A stretch of DNA of 64,000 nt from Typhlomys cinereus (GCA_023101885.1 JALPQD010000101.1:6435847-6499846); one strand, 5' to 3'. Positions 33,003 through 46,290 are shown, counted from the first letter of the stretch. Numbers and translations are program-made. The notes: a model not told the origin generated them from the letters alone.

Positions 33003-36000
33003 CTGAGGGTTCTGCACAGATTCCTCATGGACAAGACATGCAGCCAAAATCTTCCTTCGACCTGGACGATGGAACCTGGCTAGCAGGAGAAGATCTGGGC
33101 TGGGACTCAGCCTGCATTGTGCAGGCTGCACCGTTTTGGACTCACTTTTGATGCTTCCAACCTGGCTTCAGAGTTTATCCTTGGAGCAGATTTGAGCATA
33201 CAGACAGCGATTGTTAGTACACACCGAAGCCCGCCCAGGCATCCTCAGTGCTGGAGTGGGTCTGTGAAGCCAGGAGCCAGGCTTGATTGACTTGCCTGCA
33301 GTTAAGTTACTGAAGCTGACTTGGACTTCCTGGAAGAGAGTTGGACGTGGGATTTCAGCAAGAGGGTTAGGAGAAAGAGGCGCTCAGAAGGAAAGGGAGA
33401 AGCCATGTGGGTGTGGACCTCACCTGGGAGACTCTTGTCATTTCCTCCCTTTGTGACTGTCGCCCTCTCCTGGGGAGTTTCTTTCATTGCTTCTTAATAA
33501 ACTTACATACTTTACTAATTTTGGTGCGTATTGAAATTCTTTCTAGTACCTTTACTTCAGTGGAGGTCCCCGAGTTACATATCTCCTAATGCTACAGGTG
33601 GCACTGGGCTGGGTCTCTCTGCTGTTATTGACAATACTATTCAGATCAACACTTACAAAAATTTCTTGCACTTTTGAAAGCTAGCTCATTGGTTTAATGG
33701 CCACCAAAATTCACCCTCAAGTTGCTTGTGAAAAACATTTCTGGCTTCAAGAAGACTGATTGTTCCCTATAATACACACTGTAATCACAATGGATTAAAA
33801 ATAAGAGGGAAGGGAAGGAGGACCTCAACAGGAAAGAGATAGGGGATCACGTTTCAGTAGAGAAAATAGGCCACAGTCACTTCTTGCATGGAAGTTGTAA
33901 GACACCTGGTGCAGTTCCCTCTCGCTTTCCTTCCTGGTCACTTTACACTGAACAGGTTCAAACCAATCAGGGAAGATATAGGAACTGACAGATAGACAGT
34001 AACCATCCAGCAAATGTGACACTGAACCCCCCTGCTGTGTCCTTCTCCAGTTCTTCCATCTACCTGTGAGTCTCCTCTTACATTAAGATCTTCCTTGAAA
34101 GAATCTTTTATCTTTGGTTAGGAGGCGACCTTCGATACCAATTGGGGTGCAGCCAAGGGCAGGGCAGGAAAAACAAAACTGAAAACAAGAATAAACCATA
34201 ATTCTGAACACCAAAGTTTCTTCGTTATTCACCTGGAACCTGAGCATGCAAATCTCTCACCATCCTAAAGCTCAGGGAAGTTTCCAGAAGCGGGGATGGA
34301 AAGACACAGGTTAGGCTGCAGCGGCCAGGATTGGACTTTGCCTGAGCTGCACACGGCTGACATGTCAATGGCCCCCCAAAGTCTATCATGGATCACAGGG
34401 GAGAAGGCTCCAGGCAGTAGGATACTTAGAGGCAGGGGATTAAACAGTCATAATAGAGTTTCCTTACCAAAGGAGAACCCTAAGGAGACTCGGGGTTATG
34501 CTACTGAGTTCTGAACCCTCACTAGGGTGGAGGACTCAGAGGGAGGTATAAGAGTCACATGAAAGTATGCTCCAGGGGATGGGAGGAAGGAAGGGGGAGG
34601 CACTTGCAGAGGGGGAGGGAAGGACAGGGTGTGAAAGACGTGGGGGGAGGGGATGGGAGAGAGTGCAATGGGGGATGACTAAGGAGGAGAGGAGAAAAAA
34701 AAACAGATTGTACTCTATCACAAGTTACACATTGGAACACATAATATTATTCATTACAAAATATACAGCAGTAATCATCCCAACATATTATTTGGGAGTA
34801 GCTTATTATAAACAAATTGCATATTGTTCCACGGATAAAGCCCCGCAGCCATCTAAAAAGTGTCTGCATGTATAGGGTCACCCTTCTCCCTGTCTTCTTT
34901 TTTTATGTCTTATCTTTACATTTTAAATGTTCTCAGTGCAGGATCCATGATCTCCATTGAGATTGTGTCACTGAGAAGTTGTGTGTGTCCCAAATTCTGA
35001 AAACAACCTAGAATGACAACAACAACAATCCCAGTGAGAAGGTCGAGGATGCCGAAACCATCACAGAGCCTGGGATCTCAACTGGCCTGAGGCTACTGGC
35101 AATATTGTCTTTCTAATGATGCTGACTTTCATCATGTGGCCATGTTATACCTCCCTTTTGGTCAGGGCATTTTCTCTCAGTTCCCCTGATGCCCAAGGGG
35201 GTGTGAGGTGACGAGGGTAGGTTCATCTGGCAACGGACCTACGCCAGACATTCCCCTCGACCAGTTCAAGGCAGGACGCATCTCTGAAAGCACGGGTTCC
35301 AGAGGCTGCCTCTGCACAGCGCAGGGCTGCCTGGTAGGGTCGACCACACAAGATGGGAGATATGTTTAAAGAGCAAGGGCTTCATGGATGACATTGTTAG
35401 GCACAGCTGTCAAACTGACAGTTGAGGATTTGAGCTCTGGGAATATTTGTGGAGAATTCGTGGTTAGGTTAGGCCCAGAGCAAACCTGCAGGAGATTGTC
35501 TAGCTGATGGGAAAGCCCAGCTAATGGTGGGTGGGACTAGGCCTTGAACACATGAATAAACTATTGAAAGCCTGTTGAGGAAGAGGCATCCTTGTGTACA
35601 CTTGGCCAGACATGCTGGTCTGGCAAGTAAGGATCATCCCTCTCTCAGCCATTATGTAGAGATGGTGTGACCAGTTCCCTCAGCCCTGGTATTGGTGCAT
35701 GCTCTACTGTCAAGCTGGACTGTGAACTGTTCAGACAATCATAACAGACAATAAACTTCTCTTTTCCTTAAGCCTTTTGATGGTCACTTATCAGCAACCA
35801 TGCAGCGAACTGTAACAGGCAAGGAGCTGAAAAAGAACTCAAGGACTCCAGATGTGGACTGCCATGAGGAGAAGGGGCCCAGAAAGCAATTTCTTTTTTT
35901 TTTTTTTTTTTTTACTTTTTTCTGCTCATACAAACATAATAGGAACCCCTGTCCCCTTCCTCCCTCCACCCCTCCCTGCATCTCCCTGTTCCCTCCTCGT

Positions 36001-36700
36001 TTTTTCCCTTCCTTTCCCCCCTCCCTCCCTTTCTCCCAGTGCCCCCTCCCCCCATCTCTGAAGCATCCTTTAATGAGTATATCAAACTTTCCTTTGGGTC
36101 CTCCTCCCAGAAAGCAATTTCTAAGGCCCTTGTTCACCATTACCATAAGTACTACTGGAAAGAAAAGGAAATTCTAATTCCTTAGCCCCGTGAAGGATTG
36201 TTGCCCTCAGGGACAGAGGGTATTAAACTCTGCTTGGTAAGCACTTAGTCGAGAGGAGGCACAGAAGGCAATCTTGGTGCCCAGGAGCTTTGTTCTTGCT
36301 GTATCCAAATCGAGACTCCGACTCAGGTCACCCAGTTTGCAGGTTGAGACCTCACAAGCGCGCACATACACATGCAAATGCAAATGCGCACAGTTGAATG
36401 AAAAAGAAAAGGCACCAAGTGAAGTCGGGGAGTTTCAAAAGAGGTAGAACCCCGACTTGGGACCAGGTCCAAAATTGCTAGGGGGCGGGGCTGGAGAGGT
36501 GGCTCAGGGGTTAAGCCTCTGCCTTGCAGGCGGAAGGTCCTGAGTTCGGATCCTAGACCCCACCTAGAGACGCCAGGCAGAAACGGGGGCGGCCTGCGCT
36601 TCTGGTCCTGGTAGGGCGGAGCCTGTGAATCCCGGGGCAGAGTAAACAAGGAGGTGGAGGCGGTCCGTGGTGGTTCCTGAGGTCCTCCGTGGTTCTACAT

Positions 36701-36732
<32 letters not shown>

Positions 36733-38452
36733 GATTGAATAAAATAATAATAATAAATTTTAAAAAATTGCGAGGGAGGTTAAGTACGTTTTCAGCTGCT
36801 TGACCTCAGTTTTCTCATCTGGTAAATGGGAACTTGCCCGACTTCAATGGGTTGTAAGGACTGAATGGGCCCATGCAGGCGACATGGCCTGGCACAAGCA
36901 CCTCTTACTGTTTTCCCGTCGCTCCTCTAGCAGGTGACGCATCTCGCGCTCTGCAGAATCGGCCTGGCCAGGAAGCCGGCTGGAACCCAGCGTCAAGCCC
37001 CAAGTTCCATGGGGGCAAGACCGGCCATCGGTCAGCCTCTAGCGCAATGCGGGGGTCAGGGGGTGTCTGCCTCCCGCCGCAGCAAACAGTGAATTGGGAA
37101 CACGGTCTGGAATGCGCCTTAGCCTACCTAGTTCCTGAGTCACCCTCCAAGGTCGCGGTTTCCTGGATCCCTGCTCCACCTGCCCAGGGAGAAGCCCCCA
37201 AGCCATCAGACCTGCTGCTGTGGACCCCGCTGGGTCCCTTGCTAGTATTCTGGCCCACGTGGGGGCGGGACGCTCACAGGGAAGCAGCTCTCCCCACAGC
37301 CCTCCCCCACCGGACTCAGGCCACACCCCCTGAAGGCGACCTCAGGACTCCAAGATCTGATCAATCCCCAGGGCCAGGCTACTGAAGACACGCCCATTCC
37401 CAGCCTAGGCCTGGCTGAGGCGGGGGTGGCTCCAGGGTCTTCCACCTCGGTGCCCAGAGGGTGCAATGTGTGCCCGCCTACAAGGCGGGTGTGCACCCTG
37501 GCATTCACCTTACGCTTTTCTGCCCAGCATGGTGCAGACTTGGTCATGGTTCAGTGGGATGTGAAAGACGTTAAACCACGACCTTACTGCCCAACACTAG
37601 AGCCTAACTCCATTTTCGAAGACTGAGCACTTGACAGAGTTGTTGACTTCAGCAGCAGACCGCCTTCCCTTTCCACACAAAATCTATTCCAGCCTAAGTC
37701 ATAACAGGCCATTCTGTTTCAGGAGATGCGACAATGGGCAAAAACCTCCAAGTATGATAATCGCATCAGCTCTATTCATGACTAAGTTCTATGATCAGAG
37801 GTTTGGGAAGAAAGAACAGAGAGATCTAGGGAGGTTTAGGGAGCTAGCTAGAAGTGACCCAACACAAACTCGTGGCTACCAGGGACTGGGTGGAGGAAGC
37901 ATGGGAGTGACTGCCTAATGGCCTACAAGGTGGGGAAAATATTTTGAAACAAGAGGTAGCGGGAGGCAACATCGAAAATGTCCTAAAACCCAGCAAACTG
38001 CTCATTTCAGAATGTTCCATGAATTTCACCGAGATTTTAAAGGTTCACTAAGTGAAACGGGTAACAGAGATATGGGATTTAAAGTTGTTAATTGTGACAA
38101 ATGTATCAATGTCACAATATGATCACACTGAAAGGACCATGAGTGAAAGGTATATGTAACTTTTGTAACTCTGTAACTTTTCTAGAACTCTAAAATTGTC
38201 CTGACTTTTCAAGTTTTTTAAAGCAACAAAGCGAAAACCAAAAGCCAAGCCCAAAGGCTGCTGGAACATGATCTCAGTATTCATAAATGAGAGTAACAGC
38301 CTAATTTTCTCTTTGAAGGGCTTCAACTTCCCACTGGTAAAAATAGGGGGCTAGTGCTTAAAAGTAGTTGAAATGGTGTAATAGGCAGGTTCTCTAGAGA
38401 TGCAGAATCCACATAATGTATATATATGTATGTGACATATACATACATACAC

Positions 38453-38515
<63 letters not shown>

Positions 38516-39022
38516 AACAAAAGAATATATTGAGTTGACTTGCAGATATGGCCCAGGTAGTTCCCCTGGCTGGGGAAAATGGGAGAGGGGTCTTCGCTCA
38601 CTATGACAAGGGCGCTTGTAGTGAATTGTCAAGTCCTCTACCAACCATGGGTCATAGGAACTGAGGAGCTAGCTTAGAGTTACAGTGCTGGTCCTCATGC
38701 ACCACGAGGCCCTGGGTTCTGAACCCGTCTGGGGCACTACCCCGGCACTGGAAGTGGAGGAGTAGAGGCAGGAGGAGGATCAGAAGTTCAAGGTTGGGCT
38801 GGAGAGATGGCTCAGGAGTTAAGACTTGAACCCACAAGCAGAAGATCCTGAGTTTAGATCCCAGGTCCCATGCAAATAAATGCCAGGAGGAAATGCCTGT
38901 ACTTCCAGCCCTGGTGGGTGGAGCCTAGGAAATCTCAGAGGGATACAAAAAGGCGGCAGAAGCAATCCAGGATGATTCCTGAAGTCACCCTTGGTCTTGC
39001 ACAGGGACACACGGTGCCCTCT

Positions 39023-39070
<48 letters not shown>

Positions 39071-39996
39071 AAATAAATAAATAAAATTTTTAAAAGTTCA
39101 AGTTCATAGGCTGTGGAGGTAGCTCAGTGGTAAAGTCTTTGCTTGGCAAAATCTTATGTAAAAATACTGGCCAGACATGGAGGTGGCCTGTATTTCTGGC
39201 ACTGGAAAGCAGAAACTAGAAAACCCCAGAACAAAGCCCTAAGGAGGTAGAACAGAAATCCAGAATGATTTCCATTCCTAAGGATGTTACCCTTACTTAG
39301 ACCTCTAGAGCCCCCCGCCCCCATTCTCCTGCATGTCCTTCAAAGTCATCCTCAGCTACATAGTGTACATAGACCTCATCTCAAAAAAGTAGGGATTGTG
39401 GTGTCAGCAAGATAAGTCAGCAGATTCTCAAACTTGCTCTCAAGCTGGAGACCTGCATTCAGTTCCTGCAAGCCCATGTGGTGGAAGGAGAGAAGTACTA
39501 CTTTCCAAAACTGGTCCTCTGACCTCTACCTCTGTGCCATGACATGCATGTACGCGTGTGCCTCTCTCTCTCTGTCTGTCTCTCTCTCTCATTGCCTCTC
39601 TCCTTCTCTCTCTGTCCCTCCAATAAAGAAATAAAATATTTAAAAACAAGTGACAAAAACTAGGATCGAGAGCCACGGTGTAACATACCCAGTTAGAGAG
39701 CTCAGCTGTGGTATCAGGGACCTGCCATGTTTGCAGCAGAATCTGAGCCTCAGGGTCCCACAGACCCAGTGCTTTGGGTTCCCACCCAAAACCTCTGAGC
39801 CGCAGAGCCTGTGCTCTGAGAACCACTCTTGTTAAAGACCCAGACTCCAATGCCTGCAGCCAAATAAGCAGTGACCCCATCCCCACTCCCAGGCAAGGAG
39901 AAATGTCCAGGTCTCTGCTCCTGAGGTCTGCGAATCTGGAAGAAGAGAACTGAATTCTGAAAGTTGTCTTCTGTTTCACCAGCGCCCCATGACATG

Positions 39997-40040
<44 letters not shown>

Positions 40041-40188
40041 GGAATAGATAAATAAATAAATAAAATATTCTTAGAAAGCGAAGCTGAGGGCTGGAGAGAT
40101 TCGTCCATGGAATAATGTCCAGCAGCCATCTAAGAAGAGTCTGTGTGTAAAAGATAACCTTTATCTACTTTAAAAAAAACAAACTATT

Positions 40189-40237
<49 letters not shown>

Positions 40238-42161
40238 AGAGGCTTGGGATTCAAGGTCAGCAGGTAGTTCAAGGTCACCTGTCTCAGTGCACCTGAAATC
40301 TCGGTGGGGCAAGACAATGCCAGCATGACAAGGAGAGTGTGGAGATTAAATAAGCAAATTTGTTTGTAATGGAAGATAACGGAACAGAAGGTAAGATCTG
40401 AAAAGTTAGGTCAGGCTTCCTTAGCAGGTATGGGCTGGTGGGATGAGAGTTGGGGGTAAGGGGGAGCCTTGTCTTGAGATGATCTGGGATTGGGGGATTC
40501 TCTAGGGTGTGTAGGGTGGGTATAGGGTGTGTCTGGGGAGGGCAGGGTTAGTGCTGTACACAAACAAGTGATGCTGGGCCCCCTCTGTCACTCTGGCATC
40601 TCCCACACGAGAGGCAGGCGGCTCCCGCTCTGTCACTCTGGCATCTCCCACACAAGTGGCAGGAGGCTCCTCGACTACAGAGTCAGCATGTCTTCCACAG
40701 GTGAGTGAGTTTGTTGCATGGAGACCAAAGGTGCTGCTTCCAGAGCTGGCTGTTTACCTCAGGCTCTGGCGGGTTGTCCAACTGCCCGTTCCTTTGAAAG
40801 TCCGGGTTGTTTGGCGTCACATGCTGCTTTCCCGATTTGCCCGTCATTTGACTCACTATTTTTATTTTCTACAGTTTTTTTTTTTCTGAAATAGGTTTGT
40901 AGGGTGGGTCAGCTCTTCTGAGGAATATTAATGCTCTTGGGGTCACCGTAGTTCTTTGCGGGGTAAGAATTTTTGCAGAGGTATAGGTAGACATCTAAAG
41001 ATGACCTTTGGTTACATGAGATTTCATTCATCACTTGTGGAGGTCAGAGGACAACTTTCAGAAGTGGTTCTCTCTTTCCACCACATGGGCTTTCAGAGCC
41101 TCAACTCATCAATAATTTTGTGATGAACATACAAAATCAGAGTTTTCTAAAATCTCAGTGGACTGGCAGTCCACAGATGATTGTTTCTAGAAGTTTGTAG
41201 TGGTCTTCAATGTGTCTACATCTGTTTCCACAATTTTCAGGCTCTTCAGGGGATGGAGATACATCCAATGCAGTAAGAGCCCCTCAGCACGGGAAAGGAA
41301 GATGCCGACCCCAACACAGGTTTACCAGGGAGGAAAAGCAGCTGCTGGAGCAGTCCTTCAAGGAGAACGCCTTCCCTGGATTCGACACCAGGAAGGCACT
41401 GGCCAACCAACTCCATTGCCCCCTGTATTCCATTGAGGTAAGTCATGGAGCTAAAGCTGGTCACGAGATGTCCTTTTGTAGTCCCGTGAGAGCCACTCTG
41501 CATCGGGAAAGGTTACCTGGCAGCTCCTCCCATGGCCTGTGTTAACTTCCTGTCACTCTGCTCATGTCATTGTGGAGGAAAAAGAAGCTGTCGGGAGAAG
41601 TTGGGAATCAGAGACAAGTTAAGAAGCCTGTTTACTTCCCCGGGGTGGGTTTGCGGTGGGCCTTATTCAGGGAGATCTCTGTGGCATTATGCACAAGGGG
41701 AAAGACTTGGAGTTTTTACCAGGTTCCTTTGAGGGTTTGAGTGATGAGGAGTACACTAGGAAAAGGAGAAGGGAGGATTGGCACCAGCAAGGAGACAGGA
41801 GGACTTCACTCAAAGAGTTTGACTTGAGAAATGCAGACTGGAGATGTCCTGGATTAAGGCAGAGAAGCTTGGGAGAGGAGCTCCTTGCCAGAGGCTGAGG
41901 GAATTTACCACTGCAGGACATGTCTTAGATCCTCAGCAAGACTCCACTTCTCTGGTACCAAAACTTGTCTCTTATAGCCAGAAACTGTAGAAGAATAAAG
42001 GGGCATTTTCCCCCTGCTTTCATGTTCTGATTACAATCTGTTCAAATGTCAGGAAGTGTTCATGCCAGCATCAGGAGTTCAAGGACCTGGGCACACCATG
42101 CCCACATGAATTGCTGAGAGATGGGCAGAGTTTCTAACTTGCCAGGGATCCAAAGTCAGCC
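31843..42161 (+). repeat. Tandem homeobox unit 2
   Basis: Direct repeat of unit 1, with the same internal order: L1 3' fragment 33619-34704, interspersed repeat 35395-35830, L1-tail insertion about 35895-36105, B2-like SINE 36488-36768, GC-rich island 36865-37595, (TA)n 38455-38502, SINE 38796-39095, (CT)n 39999-40037, (TG)n 40192-40237, quadruplex 40505-40527. Differences from unit 1 are scattered substitutions and repeat-length changes. Confidence 0.95.
33496..33501 (+). terminator. Poly(A) signal of complete homeobox copy
   Basis: AATAAA 494 bases after the stop at 33000-33002, followed by a T-rich region. Confidence 0.7.
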
Positions 42162-43321
42162 AATCCTTTCTCCGTGTTTTCCCCTTCCCTGGGAAGGATC
42201 CCACCCACTGAGGGCTGGGTCCCTTCACATCATTTAGATTCTCTTCCACAGGCATGTCCATTGGCCTGTCTTAACTAAGGAATTCTTGATTGAGTAAGCC
42301 TAAACTGTCAAGTTGACATCCACTCATAATTTCCATATGTCATGAATGTATGAATTAAATGTGTAAAAGGATGTAGTAAGTGAAAGGTCAGGTAGCAAAG
42401 TCTGAAGCCTGGAAGAAGGTCTTGATCGGACTGTGCAACAAGGGGCAACTCACAGAACAAGTACGTGGGAACCATAAGGTTTCCACCTGCTGCAGGAGTG
42501 CTGGGCAGGCAGCGCAGGTGAGTAGAGCGCTTGTCTCCCATGCACAGGGCCTGTGTTCAGTCCCCAGCACTCCATGGCCTGGGACTGTACACCTGCAGCC
42601 CGCACTGAGTAAATGGAGGCGGGAGGATCAGGTGTTCAATGGCATTCTGGGAGAGAACTGCAAAGGTAGATTTGATTTATAACCATTTCCTTTTTCTCTT
42701 TAGAATTGGTTTCAGAATAAGAGAGCGAGACTATCGCTGAGCATCAGAAGGAGACTGAAGTCAATCAGGCGACAGCTTGAGTCTCAAAGTCGTCAGTCCC
42801 TCGGCCATCAGCACAGGCATTGTGCAAAGACACTACCTCCCAGCACCACCACTCAGCCTCCCCCTTCTGCCCAGGCAGCTGTGCTGGATGGGGCTGGCTA
42901 CTCCTCTACGGACACACAGGAGGCTTCCTGGGATCAAGGTGGCTCACGGGACTCTGTGTTCCAAGACTTCACAAAGAGTCCAAGTTATGCCTTCCAGGGT
43001 CAAGGGGACATCCAGGACAGCTCTTCCAATTCCAGATCGCGCTTCTTTATCCCTCCTGCCCATGTGTGCAGTGGGGGTGACAGGGGCAGGCCTGAGCCAT
43101 GGCAAAGCCAGCAGGACACGCCTGTTACTATGGGCCCCGTGTGCAGGAGGAGAGGCAGCAGCAGTGTGAGCAAGGGCAGCAGGCTGAATGTCTGGCGATT
43201 TCCAGCACCTGAGGCTCAGAGTTACCAAGAGGGTCCTCTGTTCCCGGATCAGCAACAAATGCAGCCGCACTGGGATGAAATGCCCTTTGTCCTCAGATAC
43301 AGCCTGAACCTCTGCATGTGA
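40688..43321 (+). CDS. PRD-class homeobox protein, second copy, with locally shifted tail
   Basis: Same three-exon structure: 40688-40700, 41241-41437 and 42704-43321, with all splice sites intact. The homeodomain is identical to that of the 30373 copy. In exon 3, two pairs of compensating one-base changes occur: a lost C near 43060 with an added G near 43072, and a lost C near 43122 with an added G near 43180. The total length stays at 618 bases, ending in NLCM, but about 5 and about 20 residues between the paired changes are read in another frame (for example TMGPVCRRRGSSS instead of YYGPRVQEERQQQ). Homopolymer-type consensus errors are the simplest explanation; if so, the real protein equals the first copy. 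AATAAA at 43813-43818. Confidence 0.7.
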
Positions 43322-43875
43322 CTGAGGGTTCTGCACAGATTCCTCATGGACAAGACATGCAGCCAAAATCTTCCTTCGACCTGGACGATGGAACCCTGGC
43401 TAGCAGGAGAAGATCTGGGCTGGGACTCAGCCGCATTGTGCAGGCTGCACCGTTTTGGACTCACTTTTGATGCTTCCAACCTGGCTTCAGAGTTATCCTT
43501 GGAGCAGATTTGAGCATACAGACAGCGATTGTTAGTACACACCGAAGCCCGCCCAGGCATCCTCAGTGCTGGAGTGGGTCTGTGAAGCCAGGAGCCAGGC
43601 TTGATTGACTTGCCTGCAGTTAAGTTACTGAAGCTGACTTGGACTTCCTGGAAGAGAGTTGGACGTGGGATTTCAGCAAGAGGGTTAGGAGAAAGAGGCG
43701 CTCAGAAGGAAAGGGAGAAGCCATGTGGGTGTGGACCTCACCTGGGAGACTCTTGTCATTTCCTCCCTTTGTGACTGTCGCCCTCTCCTGGGGAGTTTTT
43801 TCATTTCTTCTTAATAAACTTACATACTTTAATTTTGGTGCGTATTGAAATTCTTTCTAGTACCTTTACTTCAGT
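42162..43875 (+). repeat. Tandem unit 3, 5' stub
   Basis: Continues as a third head-to-tail unit through intron 2, exon 3 and 3' UTR. It then switches to old-type 3' flank sequence within TTTACTTCAGTGGAGGT at 43865-43881. The remaining 8.6 kb of a unit is missing. Confidence 0.85.
43813..43818 (+). terminator. Poly(A) signal of second homeobox copy
   Basis: AATAAA 492 bases after the stop, about 50 bases before the switch to old-type flank. Confidence 0.7.
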
Positions 43876-45440
43876 GGAGGTCACCACTTCAGATATCTCT
43901 AATGCTGCAGGTAGCACTGTGCTGGGTCTCTCTGCTGGGAGGGAGGGCAGGGTCACCTGGCAACGGAACTGTGCCAGCCATTTCCCAGGAGGTGAGGGAG
44001 ATGCACCACAGCTAGGCCATCCTGGCAGGAGGCAATGGAGCCACAGAACACGGTTATGTGAGCAGCTGGGGCAGGTGAGAAACCTTGAGGCAGGACAGTG
44101 GTTCCCACCTGTCCTTGGACCAGCCCAGGGAAAGACACATCTCTGAAGGCACTGGTTCCAGAGGCTGCCTTTGCACAGTCCAGGGTTGCCCTGTAGGGCT
44201 AACTACACTAGATGGCTTGCCTTGGGCCCTTACTGATTGGAGCTCATTTAGAAGGAGGAACTGCTTCATGGACATCCAGAAAAGCCAAGTGTAATGGAGA
44301 GAAAATGCAGAGGTGTAAGAATACCAAGAGAGCAAGAAAAAAGAAGAGAGAGAGGAGATTGTTCAATAAATTCATTGGCTTGGGAAGATTAGGATAATAT
44401 TGAGGACCATTGGGAAGGGTCAGAAAGCAAGTGGTCACACCTGAGAACCGAGTTTGACAACTACTTCTCTGTCACCAACATTTATCTTAAGGAAGTTTTC
44501 ATGGATGAATACACGGAGCAGAATTTGGCAAAGGGGGAATTTTATTCTTCCTTGCTGTCACAGTTAGGCACAGGTGTCAACTTGACAGTTGAAGATTTGA
44601 GCTGTGGGCACATTTGTTATGGATTAGTGGTTGAGTTAAGCCCAGAGCAAACTTGAGGGAGATTGTCTAGCTGAGGGAAGGCAAAGCATGTTGGGTGGAC
44701 TAGAACCTGGATAAATAGAGAGAGCTGATTGAGAAAAGTCCACATCCTTGTGTACACTTGGTCAGACATGCTGGTCTGGCAAGTAAAGATTGTCCCTCCT
44801 CTAGCTGTTATGTGGGATGGTGCAGCAAGATCCCCGATCTTTGTGTTTGTGTGAGCCTGCAAAGTTGGATGCAGAACTGTAACCAGTCTATCATAAGAGA
44901 TGAACCCCTTTGTTCCCCTAAGCCTTTTGATGGTAATTTATCTGGAACCATGTTGTTAGCACAACTGGCCACCCAATATTCACAGGAAGAGCTGAGAGAG
45001 GGCCAGACTTTCTAACATGCAGTGTGCAGAGTCAACCAGTCTGGTCTCCTGATATCTGCACATTGTCAACCCAATAGCTATAAGTAAACTGCTACCATGT
45101 TCAATGGCTCCCTTTAGTCTCTGGAAGGAGGTAAGCCCCTTGCTGCAGGAGGGCTGGGAGGTAGCTCAGTAGGTAGCATGCTTGCCTCAAATATACAAGG
45201 GGTCATCCTGGTAGGGTTAGAGCTGCTATTTACTTAACAGCAGTTTCCTTGTTCTCTTTCTAGCATTGGTTTCAAAATAAAAGATCTGGACTATCACCAG
45301 AAAGAAGAAGGGACTTTCTCCATCAGGAGACAAACTAGAGTTCCCTCCTAAACTCATCTCTTCTTTGCCATCAGCACACTGAGCCTCCCCAGGCAGTATC
45401 TGCAGATCTAACCATTGGAACTCCCACTTTATGCTCAGTG
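43876..45440 (+). repeat. Old-type block fragment, rearranged
   Basis: 43876-44451 matches the 3' flank at 49960-50820 without its SINE. At 44451 the sequence jumps to the equivalent of intron 2 (47950 onwards) and runs on to exon 3, breaking off at 45440. A 3' flank is thus fused to an upstream intron of the same block type. Many one-base indels relative to 46965-50900. Confidence 0.85.
45264..45440 (+). pseudogene. Homeobox exon 3 fragment, old type
   Basis: Acceptor CTTTCTAG, then CATTGGTTTCAAAATAAAAG, encoding HWFQNKRSGL as in 48773. Several one-base losses and gains follow. The homology ends after TTATGCTCAG at about 45440, replaced by an ID-like SINE sequence. No exon 2 precedes it. 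Confidence 0.8.
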
Positions 45441-46290
45441 TTTGCCCAGCAGGCAAGGCCTTGGGTTCGACCCATAGCACTGTGAAAACAAGATGGGGCG
45501 AATAGGATAAATAGGCAGAAATTGCTGGACCACAGATTTGTTTTTATTGTTATTAGGGTTGGGCATGTCATGCCCGGGCAGACATGTGGAGGTCTGAAGT
45601 CACTTGACACTGTCAGTTCTCTCTTCGTCTCTACGTGGGTTCCAGGTATTGCACCCGGTTTGTCATGTTTGTGTGACAGTTACCTACACTGATCCATCTG
45701 TCAGCCTGCGCCTCTAGATGTGACTGTCTCATGCCTCGGTTATGGAAGACGCTTGATATTCTTCTATATTGTGATCAGAGAACTTACAGGCTCATTTTCT
45801 TCTCGTTCAGTGTCAGGTGAGATCAGAGGGATGGGGGTCAGCCTCAGCACCACACTTGCTCAGTGGGGCAGTGCTGGGGTCGCCTTCAGAGTTGGTCCTA
45901 GTCAGTCCACAGAGAACAACTGGGTTTTACATGTTGAGGTTCATAATCTCACATCTTCCCGAAGGTTTAGTCTGTTCAGAAACCTCTTTCCAGTTCTAAA
46001 GAAGGGCAATTCCACTTTTCCCTTTGCCCTCGACTACTGTATTTCCTTATCTCCAGACCTAAGTTCTGTGTGTGGCCTTCAGCAGCATGTTTGACAGAGG
46101 TGTGGGAAGCAGCACTGTCTTGCTCCTGATCTTAGAGAGGAGACTTTCATCCTTCCCTGAGCTGTCTGATGCTAGCTGTGGACTTGTCCTTTTTGGCCTG
46201 TGCCAGGTTGAAGAAGTTTCCTCGTATTCCTAAATTGTTAATTACAAAAAAAGTCTTAATAGGTAATCATCAAAACTAGAAACAGACGTT
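45441..46290. other. Non-coding with SINE pieces
   Basis: 45441-45490 resembles an ID-type tRNA-derived head (CAAGGCCTTGGGTTCGACCC). 45540-45715 looks like a diverged B2-type SINE on the minus strand. The open frame 45720-46094 has no recognisable domain and I do not call it a gene. Confidence 0.4.

Noticed and set aside
45720..46094. 124-codon open frame as a gene
   Set aside because: Single copy, no motif, no splice or promoter signal that I can point to, next to SINE fragments.
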